A DNA stretch of 64,000 nucleotides from Cotesia glomerata. Its lineage: Eukaryota > Arthropoda > Insecta > Hymenoptera > Braconidae. The notes under the pieces were generated by a model. That model had not been told where the DNA came from, made no database searches, and saw nothing but the letters and a program-made list of their open reading frames with translations. The position numbers and the translations under genes are program-made. The stretch is taken from contig NC_058167.1 of the NCBI RefSeq assembly GCF_020080835.1, positions 14,035,403-14,099,402 of the forward strand, in the 5' to 3' direction. Below are positions 36,926 through 50,752 of the stretch, piece by piece (position 1 is the stretch's first letter; the number at the start of each line of letters is the position of its first letter).

Positions 36926-37996
36926 CTGGAAAGAAAATTTTTGTGTTAATTATTAAATATTTTTAATGAAATTATTTTATATTTATTCAAGAGAAGAAAT
37001 TTGAACAAAGAAAAATATTTTAATGAATTTTTCGTTTCTTCAACTAAGGAAAAAATTTATTGAGCCAAGTAGAATTTTAAAAAACTTGAAAAATTTTCTG
37101 CTTGACTCAGACAATAAAACTCTTCAAAATAACTTTTTTCTCTTCAATCAAGTTAATTTATCCATCAGTGAATATGGACCAAAAAGAAAAAAGCAAGAAT
37201 TGATTGCCGGATATGCTCTGGTATGTTTTCGAAGGCAAATGGCCGCGGAAATTGGTAGATTGATTAATAGATGGTTTGATAGCGGTTGGATATCTGATGG
37301 AAACTTACACTCCTTCAGCTATTGATGGTTTGGGGGTTATTGGAGGAGGATAACGACATATTATCGTAATAACTTCGTCGCCATCCATTTCGAGTCCCGG
37401 ATGAAAACGGACCACAATGTTGTTGGTAAAAACCCGCTGGGGATCTTGTTTGGTGCCGCATCCTAAAATAAAGTTTAATAATCAATCGATTTATCAATTT
37501 CATTAGCCATCTCATTTGGTTAACGGTTATTTTTATTATCGTCATTATTTTTTCGATGGTTAGTATTATGTAATGAAAGAAAACAAAAAAAAAAAAAAAA
37601 CACATGATCCCACTTACACAAGAGATAAAATGAGAATTAAGGTATTTAGCATTTCGGTGGGTTACCTTTTAAAGGCAGCTCCAATTCAGCATAATTAAAC
37701 CCACGTCCCTTGACCATACAGGCGCTGTTGCGGTCGAAATCCGCGTAGGCGACCCCGTAGAACGGCTCATCGAACTTTAACTCCACCTGCATGCTACCTT
37801 GGCTGCAATTCAAATAGGCCTTCGTACGATTAAGAAATATTATTGGAGACAGCTCATCCAATTTGGTAACTTTCCCATCGAGAATTGTGCTCGGCGGTAA
37901 TCCGGGCTGATATTCAATACTGTTGCCTTGGGATGCATAGTTGCTTTGTGTCCACGCTTCACTGGACAGCGTTATCACCAGCAACAGTCTCCACAT
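34576..37996 (-). CDS. ZP-N-domain single-pass membrane protein with long cytoplasmic tail
   Basis: Three exons (37666-37996, 37309-37462, 34576-36925) with GT-AG junctions and consistent phases give 944 residues. Residues 1-17 (MWRLLLVITLSSEAWTQ) are a signal peptide. Cys64, 93, 112 and 146, with NCSQGSMQVEL, SACMVKG, GCGTK and IICRYPPP, form a ZP-N-like module. A short Pro-rich stalk leads to a transmembrane helix (about 180-206, FQILLTICALLFLSLLLLGL...) followed by KRR, so the tail is cytoplasmic. The tail (207-944) is Ser/Pro/acidic, with polyproline stretches and three PK-[FW]-DV-x-x-R motifs (about 368, 589, 730). Insect ZP proteins shape apical matrix and cuticle, and a similar role is inferred. 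No ZP-C half or furin site is seen before the membrane. I do not recognise the specific orthologue. Confidence 0.9.
37309..37462 (-). CDS. ZP-N protein exon 2: second half of ZP-N
   Basis: Acceptor TTTATTTTAG|GA and donor GT|GTAAGT. It encodes 50 codons, from CGTKQDPQRVFTNNIVVRF to ICRYPPPITPKPSIAEG. It contains the third and fourth ZP-N cysteines and the start of the Pro-rich stalk. Confidence 0.92.
37666..37996 (-). CDS. ZP-N protein exon 1: signal peptide and first half of ZP-N
   Basis: ATG at 37996-37994, preceded by AAATTAAAG, which may be a splice acceptor. It encodes 110 codons plus one base; donor AAAG|GTAACC. It carries the signal peptide, an N-glycosylation site (NRT) just before YLNCSQ (another N-linked sequon, NCS), and Cys64 and Cys93. 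Confidence 0.92.
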
Positions 37997-40900
37997 CTTT
38001 AATTTGAAGCAAAGATGGCTTTATTAATAAATATCATTCATCATCATTATCATTATTATTATATATTAAAAAAAATCTCAATGCTATGTGACATAACATG
38101 AATTTGTTATTTTCAATGCTTGAAACTTGAACTTCTTTTTTAATCAAAATATACTATTTCACTTGTTTGATTATATATTGAAAAAAAAATTAAATTAATA
38201 TTGATATCGGCAAAAATCGGACTATTTTTAATTTTAAAAATTAAATTAGTTCTAAAATAAATTTTCTAAAGATTACATCGGTAGTTTTTTTATTTTAATA
38301 AATCCTGTTCTTATCTTTAATCTGTCGAACAGTAGAAAAAATATTTGGAAAAAAGTTTCGGTTCAATTAGTTTTTAAATAATCAATTTTCAAACTCAGGG
38401 AAATTATTTTCAACTAAAATTAAAAGCAGCTGCTTTGGATTTAAATATTTCAATGATTCGGCACAAAAAAGAGCAGACTGCTGAAAATTAAACTACGAAT
38501 TGTCCATGAACTATAAAGGTCATGGATGGAAAAACATTCACCCGGAAGAATGAAAATGAAAAACAATCGATAGTTTTAATTGAAAATGAAATTAATTTGA
38601 AACAAGATACGGTCACGAGTTTGCTTATTATTATGGAGACTTTTTATTGGTACAAAGCTAAAACTAGCAAAAAACTTGGCATAACTCAGCAATAAACAAG
38701 TAATTGTCGAGCTAACGAAGCGGACGAGGGTACTGCTAGTCTTAAATTAATATAATAAATTCAGAATATTTTATTAGCGGTATAAATATAAATGTTATAT
38801 AAAATAATAATACATTATTCACGGAGGTATTAAATCGTAAAAAATAACGAAGGTAATGTACAACTAGAGCAAGTAATGCATTCAAGAGTGACGATAAAAT
38901 CCATTTTTAAAATTAACCAACTGAATTCCAGTTACACAACTTTCACTCTCTTGAGCCGTTTGTCAAAGTGACTATGACTATGCACGTGCGTGCAATTCGA
39001 TCGATCGGTATTCTATACAAGGACACATTATTTTGCCCGACAGTTAACATTCGATTTATTTATTATTTTCTGTAATATTATATTATTTTTAATAACAATA
39101 ATCTGGACAGTGTATGTCGCTAACGATTCTATTCTATTCCATTCCATATATTCCATATCCACGATCACCCAGCCGTAAGTTATTGCTATTGCTCCTTATT
39201 TTACATTACCACTTGCGCTAATAAAATGTATCATGGCCATTTTAAAGCATTTATTGATTACAAATACTTGCTGTTGCAATATCGATTTATTGAACTATCG
39301 GTAGTTTTGTTCAAACTACGGAGATTTTTTTTTATAAAAAAAATTTTCAACAGAAAATTTTTATTTATTAATTAAATTAAATTGACAACTGCAACTATGA
39401 GAATTAATAATTTACAATTACGAATTTTTTTTTAATTACCATTTACAAAAAAAAAAATTTTTTTTAATAATTTTACATTAGGTCGTTCTTCATCGAGAGT
39501 AATTTGCAGTGTAAGCAATTATCAAAAACAATTTATTTCTTTTCATTAATTTAAAATAAATCAACAATCAAAAAAAAATATCTTTAATTAAAACAAAGTC
39601 AACAATTAATTAAAAAAAAACAGCAGTGAACATCAAAATTACTGACAAGATTGAATTTTTTTTTACAACTGATCCCATAATCGATTACACCCAATCGCAA
39701 AAAACCAAATACTTCCTCCGATTGTTGCTCACCTAGCTCTAAACACAACTACTAACAGCTTCCAACCCACCAGTAGTAGCAATGAATTTAAACAATTGCA
39801 TTGAGGCCGAGTGTAATGATTGATTTCCTCCAGCCTTCGACAGTACCAATTGTCCGTTTCATCCGTTCGCACAAATGAAATTCAGCATCTGCCTTATTCG
39901 CGTTTATACTATCATCATTATTATCACTATCCATTATAGTAAAACAGCAGTAAAGATAAAATTTATTCACCTGGACTTGGGGTGACGTCAGCCATGTTTA
40001 CATCGCGGGGGAATGGGTGGAAAATAAAAATACAGCCTGTACTGGGATCATTGAGGGAGAAGATGTGATTTAGCATCACACGTCTCAACTTGTTGAGTCA
40101 CTTCTTATCACCGGTTGCTTATTTTATTTTTTTTTTTTTTTTTATCTATCAAGTATACCACTGATCGTGTTTTTACACCGTTAAACCTCTACTTCTACTT
40201 TATACGAGTGGGCAGTCAAGGCTCAATCTAAAACTCAAACTCGAAATAAATAATAAATGATACATAATATATATATTTGTAGGGATTAGATAGATCGTGG
40301 GTGGACCGAGGTTCATGTGTCGTTAGATTGAGGATAAAAGATTACATTTCCTTTTTTGTCTCCTACTTTTATTTTATTTAATTTTTTTTTTGGTCGTTGT
40401 CGCCATGCTCAGTCGACTGTATATAAATATAAATATATATTCATATATAATACGTAACTTATGCAAATAGCTGAGTTGTTAAAACTCCGGCTAGGCTCTG
40501 AATCACGGCGATGATCATGCCGCGAAGGAATTTCGTCCAAGAATGGGCAAACAAGTGGTGTTTCTTATTTATTTTCTTTAAGTATTGGTTTGCTAGCACG
40601 AGTGCATTACTTCCTTTTGCTACTTTACAATTTATATTTATATTTATATATCATTTCTCGTTCTTGTGTTTGTCTTTTTCTGGGCTCTAGAGTCTTCCAT
40701 GCTCTAGTGCACAAAGACACCGTTACCAACGGATACCTTGCATTATGAACACATATATTCCGATCTGACAGGTATCATGCCTATTTTCTTACATGTCATA
40801 ATATAAGCCCATTTTTGTGTTGTAAATTATGTAACAATATTGTATTGTTATTTTTTTTGAGTCGAAGTTAGGATTGAAGGGGCTTTTATGACCATCAAAT

Positions 40901-41475
40901 GGTTTTTAAAAGGTGAATAAAGCTAATTCTAGTAATTTCATTTATGACTATGACTCAGTTATTCAGAAAATGTTAAAATTTTGTGTTAGGATGAGTTTCT
41001 TGAAAGTAATAAAATTTTGGTTCTCAAATTAACAGACATAGGACAATTTTTATGATTTTTTTAATGTGTGAATTCTTATAAAAACAATTTAAAAAAAATC
41101 CATGGGTAAAAATTGAAAAAATTTGTTTAGAGTTTAATGTTAAAAAAAAAAAAAGGATTTTTTGAAATATTTTAATTGGAAATTTAAACAAAAATATCCA
41201 AACTTTCTACGAAATTACCACCTCTAATAATGTGAATAATTAAACTTTCTATCAAATTAACTAATTACCACTAACTACCGAGTTAATAAAATCTAAAAGT
41301 AAAAAAATTAGCTGCTTAATCATAATTATCACTAGGAAAAAAAAACCTTATAAAAAGATAAATAACGAAAAACGTGTTAAAAGACATGAATGAATTTATT
41401 ATAAAAATAATAAATGTCTTAATAAATAAAATAAATTATAAATAAATGTTAAAGATTATTTATAAAAATAATTAC

Positions 41476-41544
41476 CATGATTTTAGTGTCCGGTACAGTC
41501 TCCAGCCCTAAACCGGTTGTCTCAGCTACGTCATGGCTCAAGCT
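41476..41544 (-). other. Probable upstream exon (69 nt) of the ZP-N gene
   Basis: Bounded by acceptor TTGTAATTACAG| and donor ATG|GTAATT on the minus strand, and about 50% GC in a 25% GC surround. One frame is open throughout (SLSHDVAETTGLGLETVPDT...), but another holds ATG ACG TAG, so a 5' UTR role with a tiny upstream ORF is as likely as coding. The next downstream minus-strand exon is the ZP-N start exon at 37996. Confidence 0.5.
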
Positions 41545-43294
41545 CTGTAATTACAAATGACAATTTTCTTACATAATTACACACATCATTCACTGATTAA
41601 TCGATCACGTAGGTGACGGATGAACCTCTATCTCTAATTATCATTTAAATAATATTATTAAATTATAATTATCGACCCGTAGTAACTACCGAGCAAGCAG
41701 ATGTTCATTTCCTACATCTGATTCTATTCTTTTAATCAATTTAATTTATATTTGCAACCGTTATTATTTTTCTTAATTATTTTCCGCTGAGCTCTAGTAT
41801 GAAAATCCAGCCTCACTATTACATATTATATTGCATACTACTCATTTCCGGTATCTCGATCAAACTCAATCGCTTCTCTTTTCTCTCTTTATACTTGAAA
41901 AATTTCCTACTATTTAATTTAAATTAACATTTAAAATAATACCACCGGACCGGTTGAGCAGAATTTCAATTATTTTATTTTAAACAACAAATTTATTTTT
42001 CACAAACTGAAAAGCTACCGACCATTTATTTATTTATTTATTTAAAGTTTTGTTTTCTGTCATAAACTTTAATCATTGCGTAGCTTATACGTGATAACAC
42101 ACAAATACTCGGACATCATATACACGTATAGGACATGTGGCAATTAGACATCGGTTCGTTAGCATGCAACCGCAATTACCTTAACGCGAAAAATAACTTT
42201 TGCTCCACCTCGAGCATTATTTTAAACGCTCGGGTATTTATTGACGATAAAAATAATATGAACGAAATAAATTATTAATATAAATCATAGAAAAAATTAG
42301 TCGTTGACTATTATTTTTATTACTAATTATTATAATCAAGTGACTGACGTTATTATTGCTAAAAAGTGTACACTTATTGAATGTTTCATTGACGATAAAT
42401 TAAATATTATGAAATATTAACTTATCTTTTTTATGGGCCTGTTTATAAGTTACATGAATGCTCGGAAAATTAACTCGGTTATTTTTTCCACGAAGAATTA
42501 CGTGTTAATGGGCGTGGATTTTATTATTTAGTAATAATTTACATATTTGCTCATTTGGAGTATATTTATTTTCAAACAAACCGTCATTAGTTCTTTCTTT
42601 TTTTTTAATTTTATTCGAGAGGTACAAGTCGGAAATTTCTTTGATTTAAAAAATTTTAAAAGAATACTTTATCGTTAATTATTGAAGAAGATATTCTGAC
42701 TTTAGAAATTTTTAATTCATTTATATCCATTAAATTATTTTGTAATTCATTTCGTTAATAACTTTTCGATTTTTTAATTTTATATAAATATTTTGCCTAT
42801 TTTTTCTAAATTGAGCAAAAAAAAAATTTATTTTAATTAATTATAAAAACTTAATTAAAAATTCATAAATTATCCGTGAATAAATTAAAAATTTCCTGAT
42901 TTTTTTTGAACTGTACAATAAAAAATTCTTACAAAGGGTCAAAACGATCGATAAATTATCATCGAAAAAAACAATACCAGTCAGTAAAAAAAAAAAAATA
43001 AAATGTGTAAAAAATTTTAATTGGCTGTAAAAAAAATAATTTACGACGTATGGTAACTTTAATAGTGTATAAAAATAAAGAGTAAGATTGTAGAAAGCAA
43101 CCGAGTAACATAAGGTACATATATACACTTGCATATTGTATATATATCTCGTACAACAGCTAGCAGTATGGTTAGGTACATAACAACACAAGAGGAAAGA
43201 ATACTGAAACCGAGGGCACACCCGCAAGAGCACCGAGTACAGAGACTAACCCGCCTCGAATTCCTCGCCGAGTTTCATTGCCCATTACTCATTC

Positions 43295-43298
<4 letters not shown>

Positions 43299-43386
<88 letters not shown>
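43299..43386 (+). repeat. (TA)44 microsatellite
   Basis: 88 nt of uninterrupted TA dinucleotides. The long Tyr/Ile-repeat frames across it are artefacts. Confidence 0.97.
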
Positions 43387-43387
<1 letters not shown>

Positions 43388-44708
43388 TCTCTTTACTTGC
43401 CAAAGGGATGTACTTATATTCCCGTACACGGATAATACGCCGATGGGGTTTCGTCGGGATCGTTTTCGTCTACTCTGCTCATATCATCTCTGCGTAAACT
43501 TGATAGTAACCTTGCTCACACACATAATCCATAATTTTTCTCTCTCTCACCTTTTATTTAAGCTTTCCTCGGTTGTTTACGACGTTTCAAGCGCATATGT
43601 GCAGTATACAATCCGCGAAAGCACATACGGAATACCTCAAGGCATTGATATGAGTATTATTGAGTACGCCATTAAATCGGGATCGCGTGTCTGTAGTCTA
43701 ATATCCGTCGAGGATAGGAAATTCTATCCGTACCTAGCAAAACTGAGTCCTTACTGGTATCGTCACGACAATTTTCACTTATTTACTTTTTACTTATACT
43801 TATACGTTACTTTACTTTACTCGGAACTCGCGACCGCGACGTGGGAAATCTGGAGGTTTAAGGAGTAGGAAGTGCGCTAAAAAACTTACTCCGAGCGAGA
43901 GAACTGGAAAATTTAGATGCTAAATTAACAGTATTATTTAATTATTGTAATTATCATTGGAAGTAACTCGATGAAAGTCTCAATTCACAGTAAATGATTT
44001 TTGTAATGATATACTTCTACTTTGTAATAACAATAACGGGTATTTACTCTTTAACGGACTCAAGTTTCGCGGGCTTCATTCTAAATAGGATAAAGACTAA
44101 AAATTTTTGTTAAAAAAAAATTTCTTCAAATATTTAACTGATAAAAGGATTTAGTAATTTTTAATGAGCTTTATTAATTATTGATAAATGTTATTTTAAT
44201 GGCAGATTTAATAGATATTTATTGATTGTTAATTAATGATTTATTAAGTGTTAATTCTTGAATTAAAAAATTGTTCTTAGTTTGAGTAAAATTTACTAGA
44301 CTGAAAAATTTATTATAACACTTAATAAATTCTATTAGTGCAAAAAATAATTAAGTAAACTATTTATTGTGTAATTATTTATTAAAGTACAAAATTAAAA
44401 ACCGATAATTGGCGATCGTAAAAGGATAAGCCTACGCAAAACGTGTCGCCTTAAAAGTATAAGTTGTAAGGATTTAGGTGTTCTTAAATATAAAACCTGC
44501 GGTTGTCAACATATATATAAATGTATGAGAGACAAGCAGACAGAACGCGTTGATCTGGTTGCGCAAATAAAACTCGCGGCTTGACTTTCACTGCTAGTTG
44601 CGTGCGTTGGAGAACGAGTAGAGCTTCTTGTCAGTTGTTCGAAAGAACGTATTCCTCTCTTCTCTCTTGCTCTTCATAGATACCACTTCTTAGATACTAG
44701 ACGCATTT

Positions 44709-44735
44709 GTAATAGTAATAGTAATAGCAATAGTC
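44709..44735 (+). repeat. (GTAATA)n short tandem repeat
   Basis: Four copies of a GTAATA/GCAATA hexamer downstream of a GC-richer island. Confidence 0.7.
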
Positions 44736-45500
44736 TAAGCAGACGCACATTCATCCATCAACATGTACATGTATATGTACATTTATAGAGTATAGAGCTA
44801 GACGCACGTATCGGCTTCGAAAAGTAAATACTACTTTTAAATGTTCTAATTTTTTTAAGTAGATGAATTCATTTTTAAAAATTTATTTCATTATTTTTCA
44901 TCTTTTTGTTCTCTGGTTTTTTCTGAATAAAATTATTGATTTAACTTGAAAATTTTTATAACTTGCAAAAAAAAAATTTGACAGAGTTTAAATAAGAAAA
45001 AAAAACTTGATTTTTGTAAATTGGACGTGTGTAAAATAAAATTTTTGACATCATGAATTCGCGATGTGTATCAAAAAAAAAGAAAGAAATTTTTATCGGT
45101 AAATAAAAATTTTTTTATTGGTAAAAAGTCAATTGAATAAATGAATTATTTATTATGCTGTAAAAGAGATTGTGAGATGAATTAAATTAAAATGAGAGAT
45201 GAATAACCTATAAGTATATTTGGTAGCTTGAACCAATGACATCACCTAACATAAGTTTCATTTGGATAAAAGGCGCTTATGTCTGGTGATATAGGATATA
45301 GAGAATGAGGTAGAGGGTACCGAGTTTAGTTTCGAGCTCTCGCTGGTTGAGCAAAGTACAGCAGCTAAATCGACAGGACACAACTATCCCGCGGCAGGAC
45401 CGGTTCCGATCTTCTGGCGTTCGCGTCGACGTTTTACAGGATGAAAACAAGATGAAAGAGTGGGAGAGAATAAAAAGGAAGTGAGATAGATACCGAGAAA

Positions 45501-45535
45501 CTCTTTACTCTTTACTCTTTACGCTTTACTCTTGG
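45501..45535 (+). repeat. (CTTTACT)n short tandem repeat
   Basis: Four to five copies of CTCTTTA/CGCTTTA heptamers in a pyrimidine-rich stretch (45.48-45.62 kb). Confidence 0.75.
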
Positions 45536-48500
45536 TCTTGCTCTGCTCCTCTTTCTTTATAACCGACTTCTCTTATATACACTCTTCACTCTCGACTCTT
45601 AACTCTTTTACTTCTTGGGTTTGATCTCTCGCGTGATCAATTCTACTGGGAATGGAAGGAATAATCATCCGGGTGCATTCTTACTCCCGGCGTTTTTGAA
45701 TTAATAATTGAATTCCCAGTATTATACACTCAAAAAATTATATCATTTTTTCACCTGACAAATTACTCTGCTGACATTTACGTTTTCATTATTCTCTAAT
45801 ATTACTATTACAATTGATATTACTATTGCTTAACTTTAATTTCAGAACTTAGAATCAATTATTCAGATTTTTTTCTAATACAAAATCATCGAAAAAATAA
45901 ATTGAGAGACATTCCAAAAAAATATTTTTTTAAATCGAAACTTTAATTATTATTTAATTTAATCGTGAATAATTAGAATTAAAATCTTCCAAAAAAATAA
46001 TCACAAGTTTTAATTAAAATCTAAAAAAAAATGACACTAAAAAAATTTGACTTAATTGAAGAAAATATAAGTGCAATTTATTTTTTAATTAATATGTTAT
46101 CAAAAAATTGTCTTAGGTTCTAAATCTTTTCGGTCTCTATTTTTACAATTAAGATATCTAAAAAAATTTTCAAGCTACTATCATCATTATAAACTCTAAT
46201 TCCACCTCTGAATTACTAATTTTAATTATAGACCCGAAACTAATTGATCTACCGCAAAAAATCTCTGAATAAGATCAGAAAAAAAAATTCAAGATAAAAA
46301 ACTTTCGCAAATCTTTTTTCACTAAATATAACTATAATCACACTAAATTAACCTGATTTTCAACTATAATTAATGCAAAAAAAAAGAAAACAGTCACCGA
46401 TGTCGAAATTCCGGTCTTAAAAGCAGTCCAACATCGCAATCGGTTAGATATTTATCAAAATAAGCCCCGAGATCCATAATAAATAATTTAAAGTGCAAAT
46501 ATTTACCGGGAAAAAATTATGACACACTTTCAGTAAGATCACATTAATAATAATTGATTCTGAGAACCGTGGTCAAAAGTGTCACTGCAAATTCTCGCTT
46601 TAATATTTATTGACGTAATTATCCTGCACAATGGGCATTTAAAAATTTATTTCAACATTTAATTTTTAAGCACCGGTTCTAGCAGTAGAAAGTTGGAGGG
46701 CCAGCTTGTAAGTGATTTATCTATTTAAATTTCCGTGATTAATTTTAAAAACCAAACAACTTTTCTTTTAAGAACAAGTCTCCAGTATTTATATATATAT
46801 TCATATTTATATTATGTATCATAATGACCCGTAAATAGGTACTTTCTCTTTCATAACTGTCCGAATAATGCGTAAGATATCAAAAGAGATATAAATAAAC
46901 AGTTACAGCCGTGAATATCCTTAGTTGAATTTAGAATTGAATAATACGTAAGATAATTAATTTACCGAGACAATAAACACATTACAAATTAACATTAACA
47001 TTGCAGTTCGGTCTTAGTGATTTGAATGCACGTTCAAGATATGGAGTACTGTATAATTTTATAGATAGATGATGATATTGACAGGACTAGCGTTATGTCA
47101 CATTATAAATAATCTTATTATTATACTGAATCTCATTCACCCGGTGTCCTTGTTTCGATGTCCTCGGATACAATTTATATAAGATGACACTAAAAGATAT
47201 TTAGCACATTTATCATTGTACATTTTGAGCATGCACTTATTTTTTACTATTATTATAAAATACTTTTAAAACTAATTGAAAAGTAAAACTTATTGTGATG
47301 ATGACGGCGTTTGATTTAATTGACGATCCACGGAGGTTAATTAAAAATCAAGGCATGCAATTCAAATTAGTGAGACAAAAGAATTGAATCTGACTCAACA
47401 TCTTTAATCCATATATATAATAGTGTCCCTGATGCGATTATATACTATATAGTTTCGTTTAAAAACACTTTCATTTATTTTTTAGGTCAGTCCCACATGA
47501 ATCCCGCCTTTATTTAAGAAATTTCCGTTTGGCTAATGTAAGTTTTTTTTAAATATTCATTACTTGAATATCATTATCATTACAGTTGTTATTATTATAA
47601 TTATTGTTATTATTACTTTATTAACGACTCGAATTAGAATAGTAAACAATTTTTTCGATTAATATTTAATTTCTTTGATGATCAATTATCATAAAAATTT
47701 TTCATTATTTTTTTAATTAAAAAATCAGCGTTTGATTTTATGTCTATTAAATTTATTAATTTTATTACGTATCGCGGATATTGTAATTATATTTTATAGT
47801 TTATACTTTAAAAAAAATTTTTTTGACATTGAAAAAAAAAAATAAAAGATAATAATTGTACAATTTAATTTCAAATATCATTTCCGTATTAAAAAATATT
47901 TTTGAGAAATTAATTTTTGAAAAAGTTAAAAAATTTTGAATTTTTGGAACAAGGTCATGAAATTTAATTAACTCTAATTGACTTAATAGCAAAAAATTAC
48001 CTAATTATTAAATTTTTTGTTTTTACCAAAGGTTTAAATAACTTGAATATTTGAAAAAAAAAGTCATCTTCCGTTCACTTGAAAATAATTAAATAAAATC
48101 CTATAACTTTATCAATGAACACCTCAATAAAGATCTCTCATCTTACTTTCATTACTACTCATCAAATTTCTCCAACAATTTACTTTCAAAATCACTGATA
48201 AGCTCAACAACATACTTAAAAATCTTTAACTACCTTAAAAAGTCTCAATTACTACCAATAATTATAGAATTACAAAATAAAGAACTAAAACTAAATATTT
48301 CAAAAGTCACCGCCAAATGACGAGTACAAAAAAACCCGTGCTTTATTTATTTTCAGATAATTTTAACAGTCTCTAAAATGAGTAATATTTAACACTCTAT
48401 CAAAACAATAGGAATAAAACCAAAATAATATTTATATTTTTCTCTATTATAATTTCTTTCACACAAGCTCATTATTATAAAAACAAACAAAAAAATAAAA

Positions 48501-49087
48501 AGTGAAATTGCCACAACAGATGCACGCCCGTATGTGTAACGAGCCGTAAAGAGTTTCTCGGACTTTCCGTGTGATCTCACTTTTTTCCGATAAAACAAAA
48601 AACGTAGCTCTCATTCTTTCAATTTCTATTCACCAAATATACCACAATTACAATTAAAATAAAAATTCCCAAAGCCAAAACAGTAAAAATAAAAACAAAC
48701 CCGAGTGTGAACAAAAACTAACACAGTTTTATTTGAAGTTAGTGTCTAATCTAATAAAACTTGACCCTAAAATAATCAGACCGTCGAAATGATAACAGAG
48801 CAAGCACTTTAATCGTAAAAAGTAATCTTAAAAGTAAATCTTAACAAATGATTCCCTAGAATGACAAAATGGTTGAGCGTTTATTAAAAAATGTCGTGTA
48901 CAGTAGTAATAGTAGTTTCCCAGCATTCTTGAGTTATACTACAGAAGGGGGCAATACAGAACAGACAATAAATAAAAAGTACAATGCCACGAATTATCTA
49001 ACTATCATCACACTATTGCACTCGTAATCCTCGAGAGAGAGACAGGAGAGTAATTCTAAACATTATAAAGATTAATAAAAAATGTAC

Positions 49088-49210
49088 CTGTCGTGACCTG
49101 GCATTCACGCGTGACGTAATGAAAAGGTGAAGGAGAAAAGGCGGAAGAAGATGTTGTTGATGTTATTTTTATCCCTTTCAGACTTTTTAGCTTTTACTGG
49201 GTACTCTTTT
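49088..49210 (-). other. Candidate 5' UTR exon with splice donor
   Basis: The minus strand reads ...GGTCACGACAG|GTACAT, a fair donor at the edge of a GC-richer island. The exon start is unknown. It could be a first exon of the ZP-N gene upstream of 41476-41544. Confidence 0.25.
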
Positions 49211-49223
49211 CTGTGTGGAGCTA

Positions 49224-49290
49224 AACTCAAGTCAACTCAAGTTAACTCAACTAAAGTAAACGTCGAGTCAAGTCTCAACTCTATATAATA
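49224..49290 (+). repeat. Degenerate CTCAAGT(C/T)AA tandem repeat
   Basis: Repeated ACTCAAGTCA / ACTCAAGTTA / ACTCAACTAA / GAGTCAAGTC words of about 10 nt, next to the 49.09 kb donor. Confidence 0.6.
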
Positions 49291-50673
49291 ATAGTTGAGA
49301 CAAGACTTAAACTCTCGCGGTTCCGTTACAGGTCGCGTTCCAAAGTCTTCAACTAAAGTAATTTCTCGAGACTTCTTTCTTTATCTCTTATATTTATCCT
49401 TAATAATAATAATAAAAAAAATAATAAAGATAATAATAAAAAATAGTAATAATAACAAACCACTGTTTCCTAAAAATTTCAAAAAAATTTTCACCGCCAA
49501 TGACTTAAAAAAATTTAAATATCAAGAAGTCTAAAAATAAATATTACAAATAATATACCAAGGACACGTTAAAATCCTTGGATAAATCCTGGTAGCAATT
49601 AAATGAAGATTACCATATCATTAAAAATAATAAATTCACTTGTAAAAATATTCGGTCACACACTTTGTAACTTGTAAACATGACGTACCTTTTTGTTTTG
49701 ACGTTAGAGTTTTTAAAAAATGTAAAAAACTAAAGCGAGGCAGGTGTCGCTGGTACAAAATATCGATCGAGACTGGTGAGTGATCCGCGATTGTAACGCT
49801 CGTTACTCGCAACTACAGTGGCCCCTGCAGTTCCGAAGGGGAACCGCTCTGTGCCCCCACCGCTATTACTACTTTACTACTACTTACTACACATACATTA
49901 TTGTAGATTGTAGTATCATACAGTATGTAGTTGTTGTAGTTGTATTGTATACACTGAGGAGGCACGGAGTACTATTGCGAGAGCTTGAGAGTGGTGGTAA
50001 TCGTTCAGGTGTGTGGGTACAGATAAACCGCCGTAAATTGTGTGTACCGGAGGTATGAATGCACGGCCCCCTCTCATTCTAAGGGCTGATTAAATATGTA
50101 TTAGTGTCATCGGTTTATTTATGTGTTTATGCGCTTAGAAATGCATATTGTAGGTGTGGATTTTTTAAATTCACATACATGTATCCCTACACATGGGTGT
50201 AAAAGCACATATGTGTATAAGTGTGGGTATATTTATACACGGATAATAAAAGAGGAATTTTCTTTATGGCGAATCCTTTATCTCTGTTGTACATTAATCG
50301 AGTGAATTTCTTGTTTTTGCTCTTGTTCTTGCTCCACGGTTTTTTAATTTTTTTCTAACCAGGAGTTTTTATTGTTCGGTATATATCGCCCCGAGCGACA
50401 ATTCGCGTCTTCACTTATTATTTTTCATTTTTTTTCGAGGGTTAACATTCATCTGGCCGCGGATAATAATTTTATTACGCTGTAATTTTGGTTGTATTCA
50501 ATTCAAATTTTTTTCTTGAGTGAATATATTACCCAAATTACATGTTATTAGATTCGGCTAATATTTTTTAAGGGAAAAAATATAGTTTAATGCCATAATA
50601 TTATTCCGTAAATTTTTAAAGGGTAATTTGTTGAAAAAATTAAAATTTGATGTCGAGTTTTAAAAATAACTTA

Positions 50674-50752
50674 GTTGAGACTCGAACTTGGATCCTCGCG
50701 TTGAGAGTTAGGTTTTTTGTCAGCCGGGCCCATAACCTTTTGATGATGACCA
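50674..50752 (-). repeat. Degenerate tRNA-like sequence (pseudo-tRNA or SINE head)
   Basis: The minus strand carries a B-box-like AAGTTCGAGTCTC about 35 nt after an A-box-like GGCCCGGCTGAC, with a 7-nt anticodon-loop-like CTCTCAA between them (anticodon CTC if real). Stems are poorly paired and no intact acceptor stem forms, so this is not a functional tRNA. Confidence 0.35.

Noticed and set aside
43278..43868. 196-codon plus-strand open frame
   Set aside because: Its first part is the (TA)n tract read as Tyr/Ile; the rest has no recognisable domain or splice logic and reads as random AT-rich translation.
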